Assembly (NCBI RefSeq): GCF_003368325.1
Contig: NZ_CP031466.1
Coordinates: 1,116,001 to 1,180,000, forward strand
Direction of reading: 5' to 3'
Origin: Paraburkholderia caffeinilytica
Lineage (GTDB): Bacteria > Pseudomonadota > Gammaproteobacteria > Burkholderiales > Burkholderiaceae
Length of the DNA stretch: 64,000 nucleotides
Positions 17,674-24,347 of the stretch are shown here, one piece after another. The notes under the pieces were generated by a model. The model ran no database searches. It was not told where the DNA came from and saw only the letters and a list, made by a program, of their open reading frames with translations. Every line of letters begins with the position of its first letter. Positions within the stretch are counted from its first letter, which is position 1. A program made the translations under genes and the position numbers.

Positions 17674-18636
17674 ATGACTGAACTCATCTATGGCGACGGT
17701 GCGATCCGTCGTCCGTCGCTTTATGGCTCGTCGATCGAAAACACCTATGCGGGTGTGTTGTCGTTCATGCGCCGCAAGTACACCCGTGAACTCGACGGCG
17801 TCGACGTCGTGGTCTCCGGCGTGCCGCTCGATCTGGCCACCACCTTCCGTTCGGGCGCGCGTCTCGGCCCGGCGGCGGTGCGCGCGGCGAGCGTGCAGTT
17901 GTCGGAGCTGCATCCGTATCCGTGGGGCTTCAATCCGTTCGACGATCTCGCCGTGACCGATTACGGCGACTGCTGGTTCGACGCGCACAACCCCATGACG
18001 ATCAAGGAATCGATCGTCGAGCATGCACGCACGATCCTGCGTTCGGACGCGAAAATGCTGACCCTCGGCGGCGATCACTACATCACCTATCCGCTGCTGA
18101 TCGCGCATGCGGAGAAGTACGGCAAGCCGCTTTCGCTGATCCATTTCGACGCCCACTGCGATACCTGGGCCGACGACAGCCCGGACAGCCTGAATCACGG
18201 CTCGATGTTCTACAAGGCGGTGAAAGACGGCTTGATCGATCCCAAGACTTCGGTGCAGGTCGGCATCCGCACCTGGAATGACGATTTCATGGGGATCAAC
18301 ATCCTCGACGCCGCATGGGTTCACGATCATGGCGCGCGGGCGGCGGTGGAGCGGATCGCGTCGATCGTCGGCGAGCGGCCCGCGTATCTGACCTTCGATA
18401 TCGACTGTCTCGATCCGGCATTCGCGCCGGGCACGGGTACGCCGGTGGCGGGCGGTCTGTCGTCGGCGCAGGGGCTGGCTATCGTGCGTGGGCTCGGCGC
18501 GCTGAACCTGGTGGGCGCGGATGTGGTGGAAGTGGCGCCCGCTTATGACCAGAGCGAGATCACGGCGATTGCCGCCGCGCATATCGCGTGCGATCTGTTG
18601 TGCCTTTGGCGGCAGCGGAAAGTGGCCGAACGCTAG
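17674..18636 (+). CDS. speB: Agmatinase (SpeB)
   Basis: A 320-residue ureohydrolase converting agmatine to putrescine and urea. The Mn-binding motifs are LTLGGDHYITYPLL, LIHFDAHCDTW and YLTFDIDCLDPAFAPGTGTP. VGADVVEVAPAYDQSEITAI is closely similar to E. coli SpeB. The start at 17674 is preferred, as the frame up to 17566 does not resemble the family. It lies 136 bases after puuC. Its presence extends the Puu pathway back to agmatine, so arginine-derived agmatine could enter the pathway and yield GABA. Followed by a tandem repeat and then a convergent gene. Confidence 0.9.
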   Translation: MTELIYGDGAIRRPSLYGSSIENTYAGVLSFMRRKYTRELDGVDVVVSGVPLDLATTFRSGARLGPAAVRAASVQLSELHPYPWGFNPFDDLAVTDYGDCWFDAHNPMTIKESIVEHARTILRSDAKMLTLGGDHYITYPLLIAHAEKYGKPLSLIHFDAHCDTWADDSPDSLNHGSMFYKAVKDGLIDPKTSVQVGIRTWNDDFMGINILDAAWVHDHGARAAVERIASIVGERPAYLTFDIDCLDPAFAPGTGTPVAGGLSSAQGLAIVRGLGALNLVGADVVEVAPAYDQSEITAIAAAHIACDLLCLWRQRKVAER

Positions 18637-18658
18637 GCCCATTCCGCCGTCCTGAAAC

Positions 18659-18724
18659 ACAAGCGGCACACGACCGGCACATAAGCGGCACATAAGCGGC
18701 ACATAAGCGGCACACAAGCCGCAC
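18659..18724. repeat. 11-bp tandem repeat, six units
   Basis: Six consecutive 11-base units with consensus ATAAGCGGCAC fill the gap between two convergent stop codons. The three central units are identical; the outer ones (ACAAGCGGCAC, ACGACCGGCAC, ACAAGCCGCAC) have diverged. The pattern suggests recent expansion by slippage in non-coding DNA. Confidence 0.85.
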
Positions 18725-18733
18725 AGTCCAGGC

Positions 18734-19957
18734 TCAGCCCATCGACGACGATCGATCGGGCTGACGCCGGCCTTCGCGCAAGCCCAGCGTGTAGGCAACG
18801 AGCGCGCCGCTCATGATCGCCAGTTGCCACATCAGCATGTCGCTGCCGCGTGCTTTCATGGCGAAACCGGCGATGAGCGGCCCCACGATCGAACTTGCGG
18901 TGAAGGTGAGCGACACCAGCCGCATGTTGCGCGTGAGTGCGGCCTTCTCGCTGCATGCCGCCGCGACCATGCCGAGTGTGATGTACGCGCTGTTCATGCC
19001 GCCGAGCAGCAATGCGCTCGCGCCGGCGAGCCACGAGGCGGGCGGGGCGAGTGCGAAGCCGCAGATCGCCAGCGTGCTGAGCGCGGCGCAGACGATCACC
19101 GTGGCGGCCAGACCCACGCGATCGGCAAACCAGCCGACCGGAAATTGCAGCGCCATGCCGCCGGCACCGAATAGCGTGAGCAGCGTGGCCGTTTGCGTGG
19201 TGCTGAGGCCGTGGGCATCGGCAAAGAGCGGGAAGAGCCCATAGAGCGCGCCATCGCCGATGCCGCCTGCCGCGACGACCACCATGCCGAGGCTGACTAA
19301 TGGGCCGATCGGGCCGATCGGGCCAATAGGGCCGATCGGAGCGCTTTTCCCGATGTTGGCAGTACGCGCGGGCCGTGCCGATTTAACCGCGGGCCGCTTA
19401 TCGTCCGACGCAGTCAGCCACAGCGGAAGGGCCGCCGCGAACGTGAAGGCCGCACCGGCCGCGAACGTGATGCGTCCGTCGACCGCGCACCACGCCGCCA
19501 ATGCCGGCCCGATGACGCCGGCGGTGGCAATCAGCGCTTCATGCACGCCCACCACACGTCCGCTCGACTCAGCCGGCACAAGCCGGTAGAGCCACGTTTC
19601 ATTGGCGATCCAGCGCAAACCGATGCCGAGTCCGGTCAGCAGGCCGGGCATGAGCCACAGCGGCCACCACAACGCATGCATCGTCGCGAATGCCACAACC
19701 GTGGCGGCGAGGCCGAGCGATACCGTGCGCTTCGCCCCGATCCGTTCCACCAGCCACGGCGCGATCAACAGGCCGGCCAGCATGCCGCTCCATTGCGAAG
19801 CGGAGAACAGGCCGGCGCGCGGTGCGTCGAGACCGCGCTGCGCCAGCCACACCGGCAGCACCATGAAGCCGATGCCGAACTGGCCGATCTGCGAGAGCGC
19901 CGAGACCGCGGTCAATGCGGCGATTGCCGGCCAGCGCACCGGCGCGGCGGGATTCAT
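18734..19957 (-). CDS. MFS transporter
   Basis: A 407-residue major facilitator with about 12 predicted membrane helices. TAVSALSQIGQFGIGFMVLP is the first. AQRGLDAPRAGLFSASQWSG and the WLVERIGAKRTVSLG loop correspond to the motif-A region. The substrate is unknown. The central cytoplasmic loop holds a Gly-Pro-Ile repeat made by a 9-bp tandem repeat (19302-19337). The chosen ATG overlaps the MarR gene's end by 4 bases (ATGA), so regulator and carrier form one operon, a common design for efflux of a toxic ligand. Confidence 0.85.
   Translation of the reverse strand: MNPAAPVRWPAIAALTAVSALSQIGQFGIGFMVLPVWLAQRGLDAPRAGLFSASQWSGMLAGLLIAPWLVERIGAKRTVSLGLAATVVAFATMHALWWPLWLMPGLLTGLGIGLRWIANETWLYRLVPAESSGRVVGVHEALIATAGVIGPALAAWCAVDGRITFAAGAAFTFAAALPLWLTASDDKRPAVKSARPARTANIGKSAPIGPIGPIGPIGPLVSLGMVVVAAGGIGDGALYGLFPLFADAHGLSTTQTATLLTLFGAGGMALQFPVGWFADRVGLAATVIVCAALSTLAICGFALAPPASWLAGASALLLGGMNSAYITLGMVAAACSEKAALTRNMRLVSLTFTASSIVGPLIAGFAMKARGSDMLMWQLAIMSGALVAYTLGLREGRRQPDRSSSMG
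19302..19337. repeat. 9-bp tandem repeat inside MFS gene
   Basis: Four 9-base units, GGGCCGATC three times and GGGCCAATA once, encode tandem Ile-Gly-Pro triplets in the loop between the two halves of the transporter. The unit length keeps the reading frame whatever the copy number. Confidence 0.85.
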
Positions 19958-20487
19958 GCGCCGCTCCGCGCGGGCATCGGCAGACCCTGTTCGCGGCATT
20001 CGACCGGGCAGCCGGCTTTCAGGCAGGGACCGTCGTCGCAAAGGCGGCACAGTTGCATGGCGTGCGCCGGATCGCGGGTTTCGTTCCACAGGATCTTGAT
20101 CAACAGGCTTTCGAGCACCTCGCGCTCGGGTTCGTCGAGTTGCCCGACGATGCGTTGCAGCATCCTGTCGCGTGCCGTTTGCAGGCGTTTGGCTTCACGC
20201 TTGCCGGAAGCGGTCAGGGCGAGCGCGACGGAACGTTTATCGGCGCCGGATTTCTTTTCGACGAGACCCGCTTCCACCAGACCCGCCACGGCGCGCACGG
20301 CGGCCGGATGCGAAAGATCGACCGCCTCGCGCAATACTTCAATGGATGAATCGGGATATTGACCGACCGCGTTGAGCATGGCGCGGGCAGTGGGACCCGC
20401 GAGCGCGGCCACGGCAGGTTGCGCGTTCATCTCGTCCGTGATCAGCAGGGCGAGCACGCCAAGCAGGTTTTCCGTGCGCTGCGTCAT
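19954..20487 (-). CDS. MarR-family regulator with C-terminal cysteine cluster
   Basis: A 177-residue winged-helix regulator. The DNA-binding part covers about residues 25-110: IEVLREAVDLSHPAAVRAVA is the recognition region and EKKSGADKRSVALALTASGK the wing. After the dimerisation helices the last 40 residues carry five cysteines, in CRLCDDGPCLKAGCPVEC. Such clusters suggest metal or thiol redox sensing, though no ligand is proven. It begins MTQRTENLLGVLALLITDEM. A near-perfect 34-bp palindrome at 20501-20534, just upstream of its start, is the likely operator. It is cotranscribed with the MFS gene. Confidence 0.88.
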   Translation of the reverse strand: MTQRTENLLGVLALLITDEMNAQPAVAALAGPTARAMLNAVGQYPDSSIEVLREAVDLSHPAAVRAVAGLVEAGLVEKKSGADKRSVALALTASGKREAKRLQTARDRMLQRIVGQLDEPEREVLESLLIKILWNETRDPAHAMQLCRLCDDGPCLKAGCPVECREQGLPMPARSGA

Positions 20488-20500
20488 GGTGGCATCTCAA

Positions 20501-20534
20501 TGTGTGCAACGTGCATATATGCATAGTGCACACA
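20501..20534. promoter_or_regulatory. Palindromic operator in MarR divergent promoter
   Basis: A 34-base near-palindrome. The outer arms TGTGTGCA and TGCACACA are perfect 8-mers, and the centre TGCATATATGCA is a perfect 12-bp palindrome; only the three bases between arm and centre fail to pair. It sits between the MarR start (20487) and the divergent small gene (20544), so one dimer or two adjoining dimers could control both directions. Confidence 0.75.
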
Positions 20535-20543
20535 TTAGGGGCA

Positions 20544-20828
20544 ATGCGCAAGCGGTTTTTGAGGCAGATGATCGGCGATCCGTTTGGCCGTCGCTTCGTT
20601 GGGACAGACGCAGTAGACGACAATCGGCCGCTTCAGCAACCCGGGATGCCGCGGCGTGGGCGAATCGAGATCCAGTTTTCAGACGAGGACGTGTGGGACA
20701 TCGCGGCCATCACCGCATTTTTCGGTTTGCCGAACCGGATGGCCAACGTCGTTTCAATGCGCCCGAACGACGAGTTCTATCTGATGGGGCGCGTGCCGAA
20801 AGCAGCGCCGGACGCACCGCGGCAATAG
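20544..20828 (+). CDS. Small conserved-looking hypothetical protein
   Basis: A 94-residue soluble protein starting MRKRFLRQMIGDPFGRRFVG, with the core IEIQFSDEDVWDIAAITAFF. I do not recognise the family. The composition looks like a genuine protein: acidic and aromatic residues are spread through the core, unlike the Arg/Ser-rich shadow frames. The frame is open 14 codons further upstream, but that part would lie in the operator, so the internal ATG at 20544 is used. It is divergent from the MarR gene and probably shares its operator. Confidence 0.6.
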   Translation: MRKRFLRQMIGDPFGRRFVGTDAVDDNRPLQQPGMPRRGRIEIQFSDEDVWDIAAITAFFGLPNRMANVVSMRPNDEFYLMGRVPKAAPDAPRQ

Positions 20829-20839
20829 CCCCCGAACCC

Positions 20840-22090
20840 TCACGCACCCGCCGGTTCGGAGCGGATGGCGGGCGTGCTGACGGCCTGGTCGTCGATCGGG
20901 AAGTGCAGCATCGCGGCGATGAGTCCGGCTGCGACCGTGGCTTCCCACAGCAGCGAATACGATCCGGTCAGGTCGAACACGAGGCCGCCTAGCCATGCGC
21001 CGAGAAACGAGCCGATCTGGTGGCTCAGGAAGCACACGCCAAAAAGGCTGCCGAGATGCCTCGTGCCGAACACTTTCGCCACGAGTCCGCTCGTCAGCGG
21101 CACGGTCCCGAGCCAGGTCAACCCCATTACCGCCGCGAAGATGACGACTGAAGCCGGGCTCTTCGGCAGCAGGAAGAAGGCGCCGATCGTCGCGCTTCGA
21201 ACGAGGTAAAGCCAGCCGAGCACATGGTGCTGCCGGAACCGGCCGCCCAGCCAGCCGCATCCCCAACTGCCCGCCATGTTGAACAGGCCGATCAGCGCGA
21301 GCGCGGTAGCACCCAGGCCGACGGGCATATGGCAGAGCGTCAGATATTCAGGCAGATGGGTCGCGATGAACGCGAGTTGAAAGCCACACGTGAAGAAGCC
21401 GAGCGTCAGGAGTCGATAGCCGCGATGCCGGGCCGCCTGGGCGAAGACCTTGCGAAGCGGCTCGGCGGGCGCCGCCGGGACCTGCATGCCGACACTCGCG
21501 CGCCGGTCCAGCACCATGCCGAGCGGCGCGATCAGCAACATCAGGAAGGCCAGGGCGAAGAGCGACGTGGCGATGCCCGAGCTGAGTCGAATGCCCTGCA
21601 CGAGCGGGACCATCAACACCTGTCCGGCCGAGCCGCCTGCGCTAACGAGACCCATCGCCATGCTGCGCTTTTCCGGCGAAGCGATGCGGCCGACCGCCGG
21701 CAACACCACGCCGAAGGTCGTGCAACTCACACCGATGCCGACCAGCAGACCCATGCCGACGATCAGCAGCGGGCCGGACGGCGCGACCGCCGCGACGCCC
21801 AGACCTGCCGCGAAAGTCGTCGCGCCGAACGCGACCACCGGCGCCGAGCCATAGCGGTCCGCCGCCGCGCCCGCGAACGGTTGCGCGAAACCCCACACCA
21901 GGTTGTGCAGCGCGATGGCGAAAGCGATCAACGTGACGGGCAGGCCGCGGTCGAACGAGAACGGCCCGATGAAGAGGCCGAAGGTCTGCCGGATGCCCAT
22001 GGCGGCGCTCAGAATCAGCGCGCCGGCGATGATCACGAGCGTCGTTTGACGGAACGGCAAGGCGAAGCGTTGGCGATTGGCGGTGGACAT
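20840..22090 (-). CDS. MFS transporter (OFA/CynX-like)
   Basis: A 416-residue major facilitator with about 12 helices. MGIRQTFGLFIGPFSFDRGL near residue 31 is typical of MFS carriers of the oxalate/formate or monocarboxylate type found in Burkholderia. GAAADRYGSAPVVAFG is the motif-A loop. The substrate is unknown. The start at MSTANRQRFALPFRQTTLVI is used; the longer frame to 22177 runs through the palindrome region. It lies downstream of a LysR gene on the same strand, with a 109-base gap containing a 23-base perfect inverted repeat. Confidence 0.85.
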   Translation of the reverse strand: MSTANRQRFALPFRQTTLVIIAGALILSAAMGIRQTFGLFIGPFSFDRGLPVTLIAFAIALHNLVWGFAQPFAGAAADRYGSAPVVAFGATTFAAGLGVAAVAPSGPLLIVGMGLLVGIGVSCTTFGVVLPAVGRIASPEKRSMAMGLVSAGGSAGQVLMVPLVQGIRLSSGIATSLFALAFLMLLIAPLGMVLDRRASVGMQVPAAPAEPLRKVFAQAARHRGYRLLTLGFFTCGFQLAFIATHLPEYLTLCHMPVGLGATALALIGLFNMAGSWGCGWLGGRFRQHHVLGWLYLVRSATIGAFFLLPKSPASVVIFAAVMGLTWLGTVPLTSGLVAKVFGTRHLGSLFGVCFLSHQIGSFLGAWLGGLVFDLTGSYSLLWEATVAAGLIAAMLHFPIDDQAVSTPAIRSEPAGA

Positions 22091-22159
22091 GGTTCTGATC
22101 TCCTTGGACACCATGGTCGCAGCGAGCGTCAGAAGCGGCAAAAGATAAGTTTTTGACGA

Positions 22160-22182
22160 CAGGTGAGTGGGGCTCACCTGTT
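22160..22182. promoter_or_regulatory. Perfect inverted repeat between LysR and MFS genes
   Basis: ACAGGTGAG (22160-22168) and CTCACCTGT (22174-22182) form a perfect 9-bp inverted repeat with a 5-base centre. It may be an operator or a hairpin after the LysR gene. The sequence following on the minus strand (CGTCAAAAAC) is not a convincing U-tract. Confidence 0.5.
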
Positions 22183-22199
22183 CAGAAGGAGTGCCGGGC

Positions 22200-23198
22200 T
22201 CAGTGGCCGGCGCGATGCGATCCCGCGTCGGCTACATCGGATGGCCTGGCGAAGGGCTCAGCCTCGCTGAGCAGCCACCGTTTGAAGTCGAACAGTTCCG
22301 GGCGATTCTCCGCGCTATCCGTATTGGGGGCGCTCACCAGCCAGTACGCGGTGGAGGAGGCGATCGTTTGGGGGCAGGCTTCGACGAGCGCGCCGCTCGC
22401 GAGATCGCAATCCACCAGCGGCCGCCTGCCGAGCGCGACGCCGAGGCCCATGCTCGCGGCTTCGAACGCCAGCTGGATCGTGTCGACGCGCAATCCGTCG
22501 TTCAGGTCGATGGCGGTTCCGTCCTTGGCGACTCCGTCTAAGGCGACCCCGTCTAAGGCGACCCCGTCTAAGGCGACCCCGTCGAGCCACGCCTGCCAGT
22601 CCTCGCTGGCCGAGTTCACGTGAATGAGCGTCGCGCGCCGCAGATCGATGCCGCCGTGCGCGTCGCGCAGGTTGGCCAGGTACGCGGGGCTGCACACCGG
22701 CACCAGGCGTTCGCCGAACAGACGCGTCCACGCGGTCCCGGCGACCGGTGCACGGCTCAGGCGAATGGCGAAATCGAAGCCGTCGACGGGAAAGCCGACG
22801 TGACGGTGCGACGTATCGACGGTGACGTTCGCGTCCGGCCAGCGCGCGCGAAAGGCGGCGAGGCGCGGCAGCAGCCAGCGCGAGGCGAGCGTGGGCGCGC
22901 AACTCAGCGCGATCGGGCGATTCGCGCGGTGATTGGGCAGGCGCTGCGTGCCGATCGCGATCAGCGAAAACGCTTCGGATACGTACGACAGATAATCGGC
23001 GCCCGCTGCCGTAAGCGAAATTCCGCGCGGCTCGCGCACGAACAGTTCGACGCCGAGCGACTGCTCGAGGCCGACAATGCCGTGGCTAATCGCGCTCGGC
23101 GTGACGTTCAGTTCCGCGGCGGCGAGCTTGAAACTCTGATGCCTGCCGGCGGCTTCGAAAAAACGAAGCGCGGGCAGCGGTGGCAGACGAAGCGGCAT
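22200..23198 (-). CDS. LysR-family regulator (GcvA-like) with internal tandem repeat
   Basis: A 332-residue LysR regulator. The N-terminal winged HTH (LPALRFFEAAGRHQSFKLAA, AISHGIVGLEQSLGVELFVR) is of the GcvA/AmpR type. The effector-binding domain follows from about residue 90. Near residue 207 it contains four copies of a five-residue unit (GVALD/GVAKD) caused by a 15-bp tandem repeat. The repeat falls in a loop of the second effector subdomain and lengthens the protein over the usual 295-305 residues. Possible target is the downstream MFS gene. Confidence 0.88.
   Translation of the reverse strand: MPLRLPPLPALRFFEAAGRHQSFKLAAAELNVTPSAISHGIVGLEQSLGVELFVREPRGISLTAAGADYLSYVSEAFSLIAIGTQRLPNHRANRPIALSCAPTLASRWLLPRLAAFRARWPDANVTVDTSHRHVGFPVDGFDFAIRLSRAPVAGTAWTRLFGERLVPVCSPAYLANLRDAHGGIDLRRATLIHVNSASEDWQAWLDGVALDGVALDGVALDGVAKDGTAIDLNDGLRVDTIQLAFEAASMGLGVALGRRPLVDCDLASGALVEACPQTIASSTAYWLVSAPNTDSAENRPELFDFKRWLLSEAEPFARPSDVADAGSHRAGH
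22521..22580. repeat. 15-bp tandem repeat inside LysR gene
   Basis: Four 15-base units, one diverged (GTCCTTGGCGACTCC) and three identical (GTCTAAGGCGACCCC), add multiples of five residues to the effector domain without changing frame. The identity of three units suggests recent slippage. Confidence 0.9.
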
Positions 23199-23531
23199 GG
23201 TGCATCCTCAAGGGCGGCGCGGCGGGCGCCGTGACGGTGCAATAGCGCGCCGGCGCGCGCATGCTGTTTCGGGAAAGGATACCTTGCAATGCGGTTCCGA
23301 TTGTCTTCCGCGGGTTGGTCGTGGGTGGTCCACTGATGGTCCACGTCTTGTCCGCATGTCGAACGGAAACGCGCGAATTTCACTGCGTACGGAGCGCAAA
23401 ATAATTCACCGGCGTTGTCGATTTGCCGGCACGCCGTTCGTCGTGGCTATATGGGGCAAAAAAATACGCTCACGGTTGCGCCGTGCCGCTATCACGCCCT
23501 TAATCCTTGTTACCGCAACAGGAGGTGGCTG
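23199..23531. other. Divergent intergenic region, LysR / DUF899
   Basis: No gene is seen. A direct repeat TGGTCCAC occurs at 23326-23333 and 23337-23344, spaced one helical turn (11 bp) apart. The strong ribosome binding site AGGAGGTGG just before 23532 serves the DUF899 gene. Confidence 0.5.
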
Positions 23532-24260
23532 ATGACTGACGTAGACCCGTTCGCACAAACGTTGAAACCGGCCCGGCTGCTCGCCGACTCGCCTAGCCGG
23601 TTTCCAGGCGAGAGCGCGGCATATCGCAGCGCGCGCAACGATCTGCTGGCCGAGGAAATCGAGTTGCGCCGTCATATCGAACGCGTGGCCGCGCAGCGCC
23701 GCATGCTGCCGCCCGGCGGCGTCGTGCCGCAGGACTATCGCTTCGAGGGCGAAGCGGGCCCGGTGACGCTGTCGGAAATGTTCGGCGCGCATGACACCCT
23801 CGTCACCTACAACTGGATGTTCGGCCCGCAGCGCGCGCGGCCCTGTCCGATGTGCACCTCGCTCCTGAGCGCTTACGACGGTGAAATGCCCGACATATTG
23901 CAACGCGTGGCCTTTGCCGTGATCGGCCGTTCGTCGATCGACAAGCTGGTGGCGTTCAAGAAAGAGCGCGGCTGGCGGCATCTTCGGCTGTATTCGTCGG
24001 GCGGCAACACCTTCAACCGCGACTACGCCGCTGAAGATCCGGATGGCGACGATCATCCGGCCTTCAACGTGTTCACGCGCTCAGGCGATACGGTGCGGCA
24101 CTTCTGGGCCGAGGAAATGGGGCCGTCGACTGCGGACCCGGGTCAGGACCCGCGCGGCGCACCCGATGTGATGCCGATCTGGACGGTGCTCGATATGACG
24201 CCCGGCGGTCGCGGCACCGACTGGTATCCGAAGCTGGAATACGACACGGTGCCGCGTTAG
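23532..24260 (+). CDS. DUF899 family thioredoxin-like protein
   Basis: A 242-residue cytoplasmic protein of the DUF899 (thioredoxin-like) family. RRHIERVAAQRRMLPPGGVV and YRFEGEAGPVTLSEMFG are typical. A CxxC pair in RPCPMCTSLLSAYDGEMPDI occupies the position of the thioredoxin active site, and AFAVIGRSSIDKLVAFKKER follows. The biochemical role is unknown; related proteins are annotated as dithiol-disulfide oxidoreductases. An AGGAGGTGG sequence 7 bases upstream fixes the start at 23532. It converges on the GGDEF-EAL gene. Confidence 0.88.
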   Translation: MTDVDPFAQTLKPARLLADSPSRFPGESAAYRSARNDLLAEEIELRRHIERVAAQRRMLPPGGVVPQDYRFEGEAGPVTLSEMFGAHDTLVTYNWMFGPQRARPCPMCTSLLSAYDGEMPDILQRVAFAVIGRSSIDKLVAFKKERGWRHLRLYSSGGNTFNRDYAAEDPDGDDHPAFNVFTRSGDTVRHFWAEEMGPSTADPGQDPRGAPDVMPIWTVLDMTPGGRGTDWYPKLEYDTVPR

Positions 24261-24347
24261 CCGTGCGGTGTGAAGCACGCGTGCGTTGTTCGCATGCCTT
24301 GTACCTGTCGCGCCGATTCGCGGGAGGCGGGGGAGGGGCGCCTACGC

